A stretch of DNA of 64,000 nucleotides from Bin80 sp965215475 (GCA_965215475.1 OZ244061.1:682001-746000), one strand, 5' to 3'; counted from the first letter of the stretch, positions 26,724-36,912 are shown. Numbers and translations: made by a program. Notes: generated by a model not told the origin, from the sequence alone.

Positions 26724-27503
26724 ATGGCCCAATCAACAAATGTGTTATTCGTCACGGGAGAAATTGATCCATTTGCTGATGAAAGTGGCATAGGTATTTT
26801 AACGCGTTATTTGCCCAAAGGGCTAAGTGAAGATGGTTCTTACGCGACCAGGATTATGATGCCTCGTTATGGGACAATTAGTGACCGGAAAAATCGGCTC
26901 CACCAAGTGATTCGCCTCTGTGGAACAAAGGTCAACATCGGCAATCAAACCGAAACCCTTGTCGTCAAGGTTGCAGCCATTCCAGGAACACGTTGTCAGG
27001 TCTATTTTATGGACAGCAACCGATTTTTCAAACGAAAGGGATTGCATCAGGATCATCAAGGCAACAAGTTTGATGACAATTCTGCACGTGCACTCTTTTT
27101 CGCACGCTCAACTCTGGAAACCGTTCGTAAATTACAATGGAAACCCGATATCGTTCACGCATTCGGCTGGATTAGTGGCTTTTTACCCCTACTTTTGTCG
27201 ACCGAATACAAGAATGACGACGTATTTGACTCGGTCAAGTCAATCGTTTATACTCCCGATCGTATTGAGGCCGACGCTGTTATTTCTAATGACCTGATCG
27301 ACAATTTAAATCTTCCTCTCAATGGTGAGATTTCTGGAATGAATTTATCCGATCTAGGGGCAAAATTTTCAGACATCGTTGCGTATCCTCCTTCTCTAAC
27401 CCCAGACTCGGAATCATCTGTACACTTCAGTACCGATACAGACGAAATGATTCTCCAAGCTGCAGATCTCTATCAAATAGCCTGTACTGCTGAACCAGCC
27501 TGA
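26724..27503 (+). CDS. starch/glycogen synthase-like protein, GT5 N-terminal domain only
   Basis: About 260 residues from ATG 26724 (MAQSTNVLFVTGEIDPF); a GTG at 26685 is an alternative start adding 13 residues. It matches only the N-terminal half of GT5 synthases: VLFVTGEIDPFADESGIGILTRYLPKGL, VYFMDSNRFFKRKG and FDDNSARALFFARSTLETV with PDIVHAFGWISGFLPLLL. The ADP-glucose loop KxGGL is replaced by DESGIGI and the second Rossmann domain is missing, so it is unlikely to be a synthase alone. Short proteins of this type are common in Bacteroidota; role unknown. Confidence 0.75.
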   Translation: MAQSTNVLFVTGEIDPFADESGIGILTRYLPKGLSEDGSYATRIMMPRYGTISDRKNRLHQVIRLCGTKVNIGNQTETLVVKVAAIPGTRCQVYFMDSNRFFKRKGLHQDHQGNKFDDNSARALFFARSTLETVRKLQWKPDIVHAFGWISGFLPLLLSTEYKNDDVFDSVKSIVYTPDRIEADAVISNDLIDNLNLPLNGEISGMNLSDLGAKFSDIVAYPPSLTPDSESSVHFSTDTDEMILQAADLYQIACTAEPA

Positions 27504-27617
27504 TTGAAAACATTCACTCTGTTTCGAACGCAAGTTCTCTGTTGATCATGCTTGAATGCCGATGCAGTTGATCGCTCGCTCTTCGGCTAATACGTCATTT
27601 ATGGGAATTTCTCATTC

Positions 27618-28163
27618 ATGAAAATATACACGCGTACAGGAGACGATGGTACCACCGGGCTTTTTGGTGGAGGTCGAGTCCCAAAATATCATCCACGCAT
27701 CGAAACTATGGGTGCGGTAGACGAAATCAATGCTGCCTTAGGAGCTGTATGTGCAGTCTTACCCGATCAATCACAATCGATGCGCACCTTTATCATACAT
27801 CTTCAGCATGAGTTATTTACTCTGGGTGCGGATCTCGCCACCCCCCCTGACTCTAGGGCAACTGTTCCACGTATCGAACAAAAACATGTAGATGCACTTG
27901 AGAAAGCAATTGACGAATGGGAATCCAAATTGGAACGCCTCCGATATTTTATCCTTCCTGGCGGTACCCATGCAGCTGCTATGTTACACCTTGCAAGGGC
28001 AATATGCCGACGAGCAGAACGTTCCCTAGCAGAACACATGGATACGATTTCACCAAATTCGTACGTTCTTCAGTATCTTAATCGATTATCCGACCTACTC
28101 TTTGTACTTGCCCGCCGGGCGAACCATGATTCAGGTACCCCGGATGTGAGATGGATTCAATGA
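27618..28163 (+). CDS. pduO: cob(I)yrinic acid a,c-diamide adenosyltransferase (PduO type)
   Basis: 181 residues. It transfers the adenosyl group of ATP to cob(I)alamin, making coenzyme B12. The hallmark N-terminal ATP site KIYTRTGDDGTTGLFGGGRV is at residues 2-21. MGAVDEINAALG and the C-terminal RAICRRAERSLAEH and YLNRLSDLLFVLAR stretches complete the signature. No cobalamin riboswitch-like fold is obvious upstream. It stands between unrelated genes on the plus strand. Confidence 0.95.
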   Translation: MKIYTRTGDDGTTGLFGGGRVPKYHPRIETMGAVDEINAALGAVCAVLPDQSQSMRTFIIHLQHELFTLGADLATPPDSRATVPRIEQKHVDALEKAIDEWESKLERLRYFILPGGTHAAAMLHLARAICRRAERSLAEHMDTISPNSYVLQYLNRLSDLLFVLARRANHDSGTPDVRWIQ

Positions 28164-28214
28164 GATAAATCGTTATCAACTTTATCTGTATAGTGAACTT
28201 GACCTCAGTGTAAG

Positions 28215-29417
28215 ATGTGGAAAATTTTCAAGCGTTTTTCTATCTGCCTTGGAATCCTTGCTATACTCCAATTCCCAATAGACCCTGAAACCGAAACGAT
28301 TTCGTCTGCATCCGCCGAAGTGGAACGGAATCAGTTTAATCTGGCAGCTGTTGGACTAGTGGAGCATGCGTCTAAGGTGAAGCAAGGAGAATCCTTGGCC
28401 TCCATCATGTCCGAATGGGGAATCCCTCAGGAAAAAATTCATCTAGCCTCTGAAAAAGCCTCGTCCTTTATGGATCTTCGGAAAATTCGCAGAGGTAATC
28501 CCCTTTATGCATATACCGATTCGCTCAGTGGTACCACTTCGTTTATTGTCTATCAACCCAGCATTGAAAACTACTTAGTGTTTGATTTACGAGACTCCGT
28601 ACTCGTTCATGAGTCGTCCTTTCCTGTATCAAAGATGTTACGAACTGCATCGGGTACCATAGAGTCCTCATTATATCAAGCAATCACCGATGCGGACCTT
28701 CCCCATGAACTCGCCATGAAACTGAGTGACATCTTTGCTTGGCAGATCAGTTTTTTTCATCTTCAACCTGGAGATGACTTTTCGATTGTATTTGAAGATC
28801 ATCTTGTAAACGGACATTCCATCGAAACCGTAATCAAAGGAGCACGCATGAATCATGAAACGAAAGATTTCTTCGCATTCTACTTTCCTTCCGATAGCGT
28901 AAGCGGCTTCTATGATGAAACTGGTCACGCATTAAAACAGCCATTCCTGCGAGCTCCTATCGAATTCTCACGCATTTCCTCGGGATACAGCCCGAGGCGG
29001 TTTCACCCTGTCCAAAAACAGTACAAACCACATCTTGGAACAGATTTTGCCGCTCCAACTGGAACCCCTATCGTTACAACTGCAAGCGGAACGGTTACTC
29101 ATGCAACGTACTCACATGGTAATGGAAATTATGTCAAAATTCGCCATAACGATGTTTATTCTACGGGCTACTTGCATATGTCCAAAATCGCAAAAGGAAT
29201 TCGCCCAGGAGTTCGAGTAAAGCAAGGCCAATTGATTGGCTATGTCGGAAGTACGGGCTTGGCTACAGGTCCCCATGTCTGCTATCGTTTCTGGGAAAAT
29301 GGCCGGCAAGTTGATGCAATGAAGGTAAAAATGCCCCCCTCAGAACCTCTGTCCGAGTCACTTCTACCGCAATTTACTCAGATCATCAACGAGTTGAAGC
29401 CGAAGCTGAACTCTTAG
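28215..29417 (+). CDS. M23-family metallopeptidase (cell-wall endopeptidase)
   Basis: 400 residues. The N-terminus has a hydrophobic export segment (FSICLGILAILQFPI). A LysM/OapA-like region follows (VKQGESLASIMSEWGI near residue 55), and the peptidase domain lies at residues about 270-370. Zinc ligands are seen in HLGTDFAAPTG (His, Asp), YLHMSKI and GPHVCYRF, giving the LytM-type HxxxD/HxH pattern. It should cut peptidoglycan cross-links in the periplasm during growth or division. Convergent with the BNR-repeat gene, 18 bases apart. Confidence 0.92.
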   Translation: MWKIFKRFSICLGILAILQFPIDPETETISSASAEVERNQFNLAAVGLVEHASKVKQGESLASIMSEWGIPQEKIHLASEKASSFMDLRKIRRGNPLYAYTDSLSGTTSFIVYQPSIENYLVFDLRDSVLVHESSFPVSKMLRTASGTIESSLYQAITDADLPHELAMKLSDIFAWQISFFHLQPGDDFSIVFEDHLVNGHSIETVIKGARMNHETKDFFAFYFPSDSVSGFYDETGHALKQPFLRAPIEFSRISSGYSPRRFHPVQKQYKPHLGTDFAAPTGTPIVTTASGTVTHATYSHGNGNYVKIRHNDVYSTGYLHMSKIAKGIRPGVRVKQGQLIGYVGSTGLATGPHVCYRFWENGRQVDAMKVKMPPSEPLSESLLPQFTQIINELKPKLNS

Positions 29418-29435
29418 GCACCACCCCACCCCTTC

Positions 29436-32306
29436 TCAGCGCCTCTGATCTTTAACTTGGAGTGTCACGGTATCTTCCGCGTCTCCGAGAAGGAATCGAA
29501 TCTGATATTCTCCCGGGAACAAGTAGTATGATCCATTTTCAGCTACCTCCAACGTATCTTGGTTTGTTGCTGATATCTTCACCGTATCCATCGACAGATC
29601 GTACATAAAAAAGTTTACCCCCTGCTCCGCTTCATCCGTCAAAGTACGAACTACTGCTCCCGCTTGATCGATCACCTCGACTGTCACCTGTCCCATTGAT
29701 CCAGACCAGTAAGCAATCTGGAGTTCTGGCTCAAAATAGTCTCCCCACCAGACAAAACGATCTCCCCAGTTTGAGTTAAACCTCTGTTCTTCCGGCTCAA
29801 AGACCGCCAAAGGACGGTCAAGGATCTCAGAGGTTAGTGCCTGAAGTGGTGCAATATCTGCAAGATATATCGATCGACCATGGGTCCCAACAAGTAAATG
29901 ACTACGGCGAGCTTGCAGCTTCAAATCATGCACAGGAGTATATGGAAGCCCATTCTGCATTGCAAGAAAAGATTCTCCTAAATCCAAAGAAATGTACAAA
30001 CCATGATCCGTACCTACATACAATAGAGAGGAATTGACTGGATCTTCGAGTATTACATTCACTGACTCCATCGGTAAACTGGCATCCAAAGACTCCCATG
30101 TTTTTCCAAAATCATCAGACCGATAGACGTACGGAGCAAAGTTATCCCACCTGTATCCATTGAGGGTCACATAGACCCGGCCGAGTTTATGATTCGACGC
30201 TTCGACACGACTCACCCAAAGCTCTCCCCAATTGTCTCCGGTGATATTTTCCCATGTATAGCCTCCATCCTTCGATACATGAACAAGTCCATCATCTGAG
30301 CCTACATAGAGTAACCCAAACCTGAGCGGTGATTCATCGATTGTAGTTAGAGTACCATAAGGTACATCTCCGCGACGCCCTCCCCGTGTTAGATCATCTG
30401 AGAGGGTTTCCCAATCATCGCCACGGTTAAATGATCGATGAAGTTTATTGGAACCATAATAAAGAACATCTTGGTTATGGCGAGACAGATGAATCGGGGT
30501 CTGCCAGTTGTATCGAAGAGGGCGTTCTCCTAGCTCATGACGTGGTCGGATGGATGAACTTGTTCCCGTACTTGTTTCTATACGCCGATACGCACCAAAC
30601 TGTGAGCCGGTATAGATAATATCGTTTGTACGGGTATCCACCTCTACCTGCATACCATCACCGCCCAAGTACGATGTGTATGGATAACGACCATTGGCAT
30701 GCCAACCTGTTGATTCTGAATAGGTATGCGGACCACCCCAGACCCCATTATCTTGTAGTCCGCCGTACACATGGTAAGGAGTCTGGTCATCCACACCAAT
30801 GGCATAGAATTGCCCCACTGACGGAGTATTTCCCTTGAACCAGGATTTACCATGATCATAGGTGATGTTCAATCCGCCATCGTTCCCATTTATCAAATGG
30901 CCTGGTCTGGAAGGGTTGATCCAAAGAGCTTGATGATCTACATGTACGCTCGGCCCACCAATGGACTCCCAAGAGGCACCACCATCTTTTGACGTCAAAA
31001 GTGGAACACCTAGAATATAGAGGCGCTCAACGTCATTTGGATCCACACGGATTTCTCCAAAATAATAGCCATAGGAATTGTATACCCGGTCAAGATAGTT
31101 TTCATGGGTCCGTGACCATGACTGTCCACTGTCATCTGATCGATAAACCTCAGCTCCAATCACAGGCGTATCAAACAACTCCCTGTTTGCATCTTCAACA
31201 TACCAAACCAGATGCACTGGCTCAAGTGATCCCCCTTTCACTCTCATTCGAATCTGCTCCGCACTGAACTCAAAATTATTCTCCTCGAGATATTCTGTAA
31301 CCACGTCCTCCTCCAATTCCAGAAACTCAGCGGTCGTCATCGTACGGAGTGCTTCCCGAGTTAAAACAGGGGCTTCATCCTCGTCTTCTATTGGCCTGCG
31401 AGATTGATTGTCCACGAGGGCATATAAAACCTGGGGCGTATCCGGAAAAATTGCCAACCCAATACGCCCAGTTGTATCCCCATTGGGCAATCCCTTCGCT
31501 GCAAGCCGCTCCCAGGAAGTCCCTCCATCCTTCGATTTCCATATCCCCGAACCTCTTCCCCCCTCGACAAAATTCCATGCCCTGCGCTCACGCTCCCACC
31601 CTGCTGCATACAAAATATCTGGATCTGAGGGATCAATTACAAGATCAATCACTCCAGCTGTATCGGAAATAAACAGTGTCTGAGTCCAGGTTTGACCACC
31701 GTCACTCGTCTTGTAGACCCCACGATGAGGACTGGAAGAATAAAGTGCTCCTAATGCAGCAACCCATACGGTTTGAGGATCCGTCGGGTGAATAAGAATT
31801 CGGCCAATCCTGTGCGTATCACTGAGCCCCATATGCTCCCATGATACACCTCGATCCAAAGAACGATATACACCGGTCCCTGCATAAGAAGATCGACTTG
31901 AATTATTCTCCCCAGTTCCAACCCAAATCACCTCATCTCGCGCCCAATCAACTGCAATATCTCCCATCACCATAGAGGCCTCTTCATCAAACAAAGGCTC
32001 AAAAGAGAGTCCATTCGTTCTGCTTCGCCATAGCCCACCAGATGCATACGCAACGTACATCTCTACAGGGTTCAGAGGATTGGCATCAATGTCTACAATC
32101 CGCCCACTCATGATAGTTGGTCCGATACCTTGCAATTCTATCTTAGATACGGGAGAAGACTGTGCATCCACAAGACGCTGTTCAAAGCTACTCAACCGCT
32201 CATCGGCTGAAGTTGGTTCTACGGGTGGCAGCATTTCCGGTACCTGTGCCACAGAGAGAGGAACTCCCAAAAGGAGAAAAAAGTATGCAAATAGACCTGG
32301 TCTCAT
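29436..32306 (-). CDS. large secreted BNR/Asp-box repeat protein (VPS10/sortilin-like propeller)
   Basis: About 956 residues from ATG 32306, which gives a clean signal peptide (MRPGLFAYFFLLLGVPLSVAQ); an ATG at 32351 adds 15 residues. Many Asp-box repeats occur (YRSLDRGVSWEHM, YKTSDGGQTWTQ, WKSKDGGTSWERL, HVSKDGGYTWENI, YRSDDFGKTWESL), forming one or two beta-propellers. The last ~130 residues are a beta-sandwich (VTVEVIDQAGAVVRTL, YLFPGEYQIRFLLGD). Such proteins are often called glycosyl hydrolases, but no catalytic residues can be assigned. No type IX secretion tail is seen. Confidence 0.8.
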   Translation of the reverse strand: MRPGLFAYFFLLLGVPLSVAQVPEMLPPVEPTSADERLSSFEQRLVDAQSSPVSKIELQGIGPTIMSGRIVDIDANPLNPVEMYVAYASGGLWRSRTNGLSFEPLFDEEASMVMGDIAVDWARDEVIWVGTGENNSSRSSYAGTGVYRSLDRGVSWEHMGLSDTHRIGRILIHPTDPQTVWVAALGALYSSSPHRGVYKTSDGGQTWTQTLFISDTAGVIDLVIDPSDPDILYAAGWERERRAWNFVEGGRGSGIWKSKDGGTSWERLAAKGLPNGDTTGRIGLAIFPDTPQVLYALVDNQSRRPIEDEDEAPVLTREALRTMTTAEFLELEEDVVTEYLEENNFEFSAEQIRMRVKGGSLEPVHLVWYVEDANRELFDTPVIGAEVYRSDDSGQSWSRTHENYLDRVYNSYGYYFGEIRVDPNDVERLYILGVPLLTSKDGGASWESIGGPSVHVDHQALWINPSRPGHLINGNDGGLNITYDHGKSWFKGNTPSVGQFYAIGVDDQTPYHVYGGLQDNGVWGGPHTYSESTGWHANGRYPYTSYLGGDGMQVEVDTRTNDIIYTGSQFGAYRRIETSTGTSSSIRPRHELGERPLRYNWQTPIHLSRHNQDVLYYGSNKLHRSFNRGDDWETLSDDLTRGGRRGDVPYGTLTTIDESPLRFGLLYVGSDDGLVHVSKDGGYTWENITGDNWGELWVSRVEASNHKLGRVYVTLNGYRWDNFAPYVYRSDDFGKTWESLDASLPMESVNVILEDPVNSSLLYVGTDHGLYISLDLGESFLAMQNGLPYTPVHDLKLQARRSHLLVGTHGRSIYLADIAPLQALTSEILDRPLAVFEPEEQRFNSNWGDRFVWWGDYFEPELQIAYWSGSMGQVTVEVIDQAGAVVRTLTDEAEQGVNFFMYDLSMDTVKISATNQDTLEVAENGSYYLFPGEYQIRFLLGDAEDTVTLQVKDQRR

Positions 32307-32369
32307 CAGAAGAATCAAATTAGTGTACTCGTCAAAGTTACGACGATTCACCCTTATGATTCCTATCTC

Positions 32370-33065
32370 CTACTGATCGGTCGCTGCCTCCGCCAACCTC
32401 TCTAACCGCCTGAATGAAATCTTGTCTCGTGTAGACCTACATATGGACATAGGCACTCCATCTCCTGAAATTGCAATCAAAAATCGATCCTCTACCCATG
32501 AATGCAGCTCACAAGTCTCGTGCCCCTGTTCATTATGGTATTTCTCGTAAATTGGATATTCTTTTGATCGGTTCTGGAATATATGTGTGCGCTCATATCC
32601 CCGATCACTCTCGCGATCAATATCCTCACCAACCCAGTCTGATAATGCTTCAGTAGCAAGCCTGCCAAATGCAGCGATATCCATAATTGTGACTGTCACA
32701 ACTTGACCTGCATCATTATACTCACCCGTAACCTTTGTGAAACCGCTTCCAATTGTAAGTGTCTGCCCCTCCGTGATTGTGGGTCGAACCCCATTGACTC
32801 TCTTGGGGAGAAGCTTCTCCAACTCTTCATAGCCAACTGCAGGTGTATGAGGGAATTCTCCCAATGCTTGTTCAAGAACCTCTCCCATTCCGGTTGTGAT
32901 TGACTCCTCATTCTCTGTATAGACTTCTTTTTCCGAAAAAACTTCTTCCTTCTCTTCTAAATTCGATATCGCTTCTGAAGTATCTGCCTCCTCTTCGGGG
33001 ATCGTCTGGCACCCCAATAGTAGAATGAGTATAAAGAAATTTGCAGAGAAAACGTAGAACCTCAT
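32370..33065 (-). CDS. hypothetical lipoprotein
   Basis: About 231 residues from ATG 33065, which puts a lipobox (FFILILLLGCQ) after a short N-terminus; an ATG at 33095 is possible. After the lipidated Cys comes a strongly acidic linker (residues about 20-60). The folded region that follows (VGYEELEKLLPKRVNGVRPT, GSGFTKVTGEYNDAGQVVTVTIMD) resembles periplasmic proteins that carry a 'LPxxVxGW'-like segment. No function is recognised. It lies 64 bases downstream of the BNR gene's start on the same strand order and may be co-transcribed with it. Confidence 0.7.
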   Translation of the reverse strand: MRFYVFSANFFILILLLGCQTIPEEEADTSEAISNLEEKEEVFSEKEVYTENEESITTGMGEVLEQALGEFPHTPAVGYEELEKLLPKRVNGVRPTITEGQTLTIGSGFTKVTGEYNDAGQVVTVTIMDIAAFGRLATEALSDWVGEDIDRESDRGYERTHIFQNRSKEYPIYEKYHNEQGHETCELHSWVEDRFLIAISGDGVPMSICRSTRDKISFRRLERLAEAATDQ

Positions 33066-33217
33066 TGGCTGAGTTGAAAAATATCTCATCGGCACACCTT
33101 GGATACAATGTGAAAATTCTTTACACTGTGTTTACGTTACGATTTCTGTCAGGATTCAGTAGGAAATCCAACCTGATCAAAATAAACCACGATGAACGAT
33201 ATGCCCTACCTGTACGA

Positions 33218-33904
33218 CTATTCTGTGTTAGAATTTTTGTACTGAACCACTGCATCCCAAACATCTTGTCCTATATCATCCATCGCGCGTAGTGAACCGT
33301 GACGATCTTGGCAATCTATGATAAGACAAGGATCTATAACTTGTGAATTAATCAGTTCGTGATATACCTCTCTCACATTGCGAAGGTACGTTGAGTCACG
33401 CTCGTGTAAATCATACACCTCTTCTGTGTATGTCCGAGCTTCTTTCTGAGCTACTAGTTCCCTGGAGGTATGGACAGGAATGTCTAGAAAGATGGTTAGA
33501 TCCGGCTTCGGCAACTCATAGATCTCGAATTCCAAATTAAAAAGCCATTCCGTGAACCTTCCACGTTCTGGGATTGTGATTCTAGCACTTTGGTAGGCTA
33601 AATTTGATGCTACATATCGATCCACAATCACCAAGTCATTTTTCTCACATGCCAACTCAATATAGGGGCGGCTCTCTATTCGATCCAAAGCAAAGAGTGT
33701 TGCAGCAAATACAGCAGGAACTTCTTCCAGCGTACCAAATTCCCCGTTCAAGTACGCTGCAATCATCTTTGAACCGTGGGTAACTTTGTAGCGTGGAAAG
33801 GATACAAGTTCAGACCTATACCCTAACTTTCGGCTACGCCCCAGAAGTTGGACGGCCTGCGTCCTTTTTCCTGACCCATCAATACCCTCAATCGCAATCA
33901 ACAT
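33218..33904 (-). CDS. tmk: thymidylate kinase
   Basis: 228 residues. It phosphorylates dTMP to dTDP. The P-loop IAIEGIDGSGKRTQAVQL (residues 4-21) has Arg where most have Ser/Thr after GK, but the Thr follows. The DRYVASNLAYQSAR segment carries the DR(Y/H) motif and base-binding residues. The lid region is LVAQKEARTYTEEVYDLHE. Length and order fit the family. The C-terminal 15 residues are poorly conserved. Upstream 206 bases separate it from the divergent TonB receptor. Confidence 0.92.
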   Translation of the reverse strand: MLIAIEGIDGSGKRTQAVQLLGRSRKLGYRSELVSFPRYKVTHGSKMIAAYLNGEFGTLEEVPAVFAATLFALDRIESRPYIELACEKNDLVIVDRYVASNLAYQSARITIPERGRFTEWLFNLEFEIYELPKPDLTIFLDIPVHTSRELVAQKEARTYTEEVYDLHERDSTYLRNVREVYHELINSQVIDPCLIIDCQDRHGSLRAMDDIGQDVWDAVVQYKNSNTE

Positions 33905-34110
33905 CTTTTACATACAGTTGGGCACGGAATGAACGAAATTCAGTTGCAGAAAAAACATTACAACCGGCAATATAGAAGATTTTTACAGATCCTGTTGCTT
34001 TAATTTAAAGAATTCTCATTGACCATCGACATAACCTATCATAATCCTCATACATCCCAGATTCTCATTATTATCCTGCTTGAACCACGTTACAGAACCT
34101 TCTCCAAACC

Positions 34111-36105
34111 ATGAATATCCGTTCGTTCTTTCTCATAAGTAGCATTGTACTTTTGGTCCATCAGAGTTTTGCACAAGATTCAACCGTGTACTTACCCACC
34201 ATGACCGTCCAAGCGACACGACAATTGGAAACATATGCCTCGGCAACTCGAAGCGTTCATATTCAACAACATGATATGGTTACCACCGAACCCGGTTTAT
34301 CACTGCAGCATGCAATGAGAGGAATGCCCGGGATACAAATTAGCGAACGGGGACATTATGCTCTTGGAGAGCGAATCCTCATCCGGGGAATGGGGTACCG
34401 TGCCGCATTTGGGGTTCGTGGATTGCAGGCATTTTTGAATGGAATCCCCCTCACTATGCCAGATGGCCAAAGTATGCTGGATGTTGTTGATCCCGTATTT
34501 ATTGGATCCTCCGAATTACTCCGGGGGCCTGGCTCTCTGTTTTGGGGAAATGCTAGTGGAGGAATCTTGAATCTTACTACTATCCAGAACTCTTCTCCAC
34601 TACGACTCCGATATATGATAGGAAGTTATGGTCTTAATCATTATCTGGCCAGTTCGGGTCTAAAACTTGGCTCTCATCAGATACAAGCATATGCTTCCAT
34701 GGTCGAGAAAGGAGGGTACCGAGCACATAGCAAGGGAGATTTTTTTCGCGCAGGATTGAGTGCCCAAATAAACCCCAGCACCAAATCAATCCTCATGGTG
34801 ACCTTCAATGCCGCTCTCCAAGATGCCCTGTCTCCTGGATCTCTCACACGCAAGCAATTATCTCTGGATCGCAGGCAAGCAAATTCCCGGAATGTTTCTA
34901 CCGCAGCGGGAAAATCCAGCACCCACCTGCAAGGAGGGGTAACACTGTATACACAAATGGGGCCGGGGAATTTGTCTTCGACCATCTACGGAATACAGAG
35001 ATCCCTTGAGAATCCGCTTACCTTTGCATGGAGTGAATTAGAGCGTATTGCTGGAGGCCTCTATGCCCAATACCATATCTCTATCGGACGTGCACTCGGA
35101 TTTACTACCGGAATCGATTTACGTCAATTACGAGATGATCGCTTGCGCTTCAACAACGCTCAGGGTCGCCAAGGGGATCAAACTCTGCTTGACCAACGAG
35201 AGACTGTCGGTAGCCTTGCCGCATTTGTAGGCCTGAATACACAACTCTCATCCAAGGCTGGAATATCTGCGGGGATACGACTAGATCATCTTCAATTTGA
35301 TATGATGGATCATCTACTTACAAATGGAGATCAAAGTGGTAAACGAGATTTCACTGCACTGAGTCCATCACTAGGATTATCTTATCGTACTACCTCCCTA
35401 ATATGGTATGCCAACTGGAGCACGGCTTTCGAAACCCCGACAACCACAGAACTCATTAATAGTCCTTCTGGTGTAGGTGGATTTAATTCAGATCTTGACC
35501 CACAACAAACCAGAGGAATGGAAGCTGGCATACGCGGCCAAATTGATAAGCTCCAGTTAAAACTGGACTTTGCACTTTTCTCTTTGCGTATACATGATCG
35601 CCTTCTGCCTGAGGAAGGCGAAGATGGACATACTTGGTATCGTAACGGTGGGAAAAATCGCCACAATGGCGCTGAACTTGCGCTCGAATGGCCTGTGAAC
35701 TCCCCTTTTCATGCTCAAATAACCTACACGTATGGATCATTTGTCTTCCTTAACAATCCTGGGAACGGTCTCAAAATTCCAGGTGCACCTGCCCATCAAT
35801 TTCATCTATCGCTACACGGTTTGACTTCTGAGGGGTGGACTGCACAGGTTGTTCTTGAATCGGCATCAGAGATGTGGGGAAATAATGCAAATTCCGCCAA
35901 ATCCGACGGCTTTACAGTCTTGGATGTATACCTTGCCCACTCAAACTGGAATATGGCACGAATTACACTACATCCCTTTATTCGAATTCAAAATATTCTA
36001 GACAGTCAATATGTCCGTTCTCTGGTTGTAAATGCTTTTGGTGGACGTTACTTTGAGCCTGCCGAAGGCCGATCTATTCAAGGGGGTATCGGAATTAGTT
36101 TCTGA
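34111..36105 (+). CDS. TonB-dependent outer-membrane receptor
   Basis: 664 residues with a signal peptide (MNIRSFFLISSIVLLVHQSFAQ). The TonB-box region is followed by a plug domain: SLQHAMRGMPGIQISERGHY, RILIRGMGYRAAFGVRGLQA, LRGPGSLFWGNASGGILNL. A beta-barrel ends in GGRYFEPAEGRSIQGGIGISF. It lacks the carboxypeptidase-like domain of the first receptor and looks like the siderophore/FecA-like class. The ligand is unknown; no Fur box or riboswitch was recognised upstream. The SAM hydrolase gene begins 3 bases after its stop. Confidence 0.92.
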   Translation: MNIRSFFLISSIVLLVHQSFAQDSTVYLPTMTVQATRQLETYASATRSVHIQQHDMVTTEPGLSLQHAMRGMPGIQISERGHYALGERILIRGMGYRAAFGVRGLQAFLNGIPLTMPDGQSMLDVVDPVFIGSSELLRGPGSLFWGNASGGILNLTTIQNSSPLRLRYMIGSYGLNHYLASSGLKLGSHQIQAYASMVEKGGYRAHSKGDFFRAGLSAQINPSTKSILMVTFNAALQDALSPGSLTRKQLSLDRRQANSRNVSTAAGKSSTHLQGGVTLYTQMGPGNLSSTIYGIQRSLENPLTFAWSELERIAGGLYAQYHISIGRALGFTTGIDLRQLRDDRLRFNNAQGRQGDQTLLDQRETVGSLAAFVGLNTQLSSKAGISAGIRLDHLQFDMMDHLLTNGDQSGKRDFTALSPSLGLSYRTTSLIWYANWSTAFETPTTTELINSPSGVGGFNSDLDPQQTRGMEAGIRGQIDKLQLKLDFALFSLRIHDRLLPEEGEDGHTWYRNGGKNRHNGAELALEWPVNSPFHAQITYTYGSFVFLNNPGNGLKIPGAPAHQFHLSLHGLTSEGWTAQVVLESASEMWGNNANSAKSDGFTVLDVYLAHSNWNMARITLHPFIRIQNILDSQYVRSLVVNAFGGRYFEPAEGRSIQGGIGISF

Positions 36106-36108
36106 CTC

Positions 36109-36912
36109 ATGAATCGCCATACACCTATTGTAACTTTGACGACAGATTTTGGCACTCGAGAAGGATATGTTGGTGCCATGAAGGGCATCATGCTCCGCAT
36201 CAATCCCAATCTGACTTTGATTGATATTACCCATGAAGTTCAAGTCTTTGATGTCATGGCGGCGGCATTTGTGATGCAGCAGTCCCTACAATACTTCCAG
36301 TCAGGGACGGTCCATTTGATTGTCGTAGATCCTGGGGTCGGATCTGCGCGTCGAGCGATCGCATTGAAGCATAATGACCATTATTTTGTTGGCCCTGACA
36401 ATGGATTATTTGCCCTCCTTCTGGAAACAGAGACCCCTGATCAAATGGTGGAACTAAAGGTGAGTAAGAATCAATCAATATCTTCTACCTTTCACGGTAG
36501 AGATCTCTTTGCACCTGCAGCTGCACGATTAGCAAGTGGAATTCCTCTTGAAGATCTAGGCTCCCCTGCCTCACACTTGGAGCCACTTCACTGGGCACTT
36601 CCGATTGATGATCATGAAGGTATTCAGGGCTGGGTCGTCTATGTTGACCACTTTGGCAACTGCATCACGAATATTTCTCGTACTCTTTTTGAAAAACGTT
36701 CAATCGGCCGAGAGGTAACAGGCTATGTCGGCAGTGGAATTATTCGCAAGGTTCACCAGACCTATAGCAATGTATCTGTGGGGGAGACTTTGATGTTATT
36801 TGGGAGCACCAATCTACTTGAAGTTGCCGTAAACCAAGGTAGTGCAGCAAACCTTCTCCATATTCAAAGAGGAACTCCCATTAATATCGTGTTTGGAAGC
36901 TCTGGTACTTAG
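36109..36912 (+). CDS. SAM hydroxide adenosyltransferase (SAM hydrolase; chlorinase/fluorinase family, DUF62)
   Basis: 267 residues. Typical motifs are IVTLTTDFGTREGYVGAMKG, LIDITHEVQVFDVMAAAF, VHLIVVDPGVGSARRAIAL, YFVGPDNGLFA and TFHGRDLFAPAAARLASG. Most members cleave S-adenosylmethionine to adenosine and methionine with water; true halogenases are few, and nothing here points to one. The C-terminal barrel contains VVYVDHFGNCITNI. Tight spacing after the TonB receptor suggests one transcript, perhaps linking uptake of a compound with SAM or adenosine turnover (inference). Confidence 0.9.
   Translation: MNRHTPIVTLTTDFGTREGYVGAMKGIMLRINPNLTLIDITHEVQVFDVMAAAFVMQQSLQYFQSGTVHLIVVDPGVGSARRAIALKHNDHYFVGPDNGLFALLLETETPDQMVELKVSKNQSISSTFHGRDLFAPAAARLASGIPLEDLGSPASHLEPLHWALPIDDHEGIQGWVVYVDHFGNCITNISRTLFEKRSIGREVTGYVGSGIIRKVHQTYSNVSVGETLMLFGSTNLLEVAVNQGSAANLLHIQRGTPINIVFGSSGT

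Noticed and set aside
36109..36912. A fluorinase or chlorinase
   Set aside because: Only general family motifs are visible. Most such proteins are SAM hydrolases, and no halogen-specific loop was identified.
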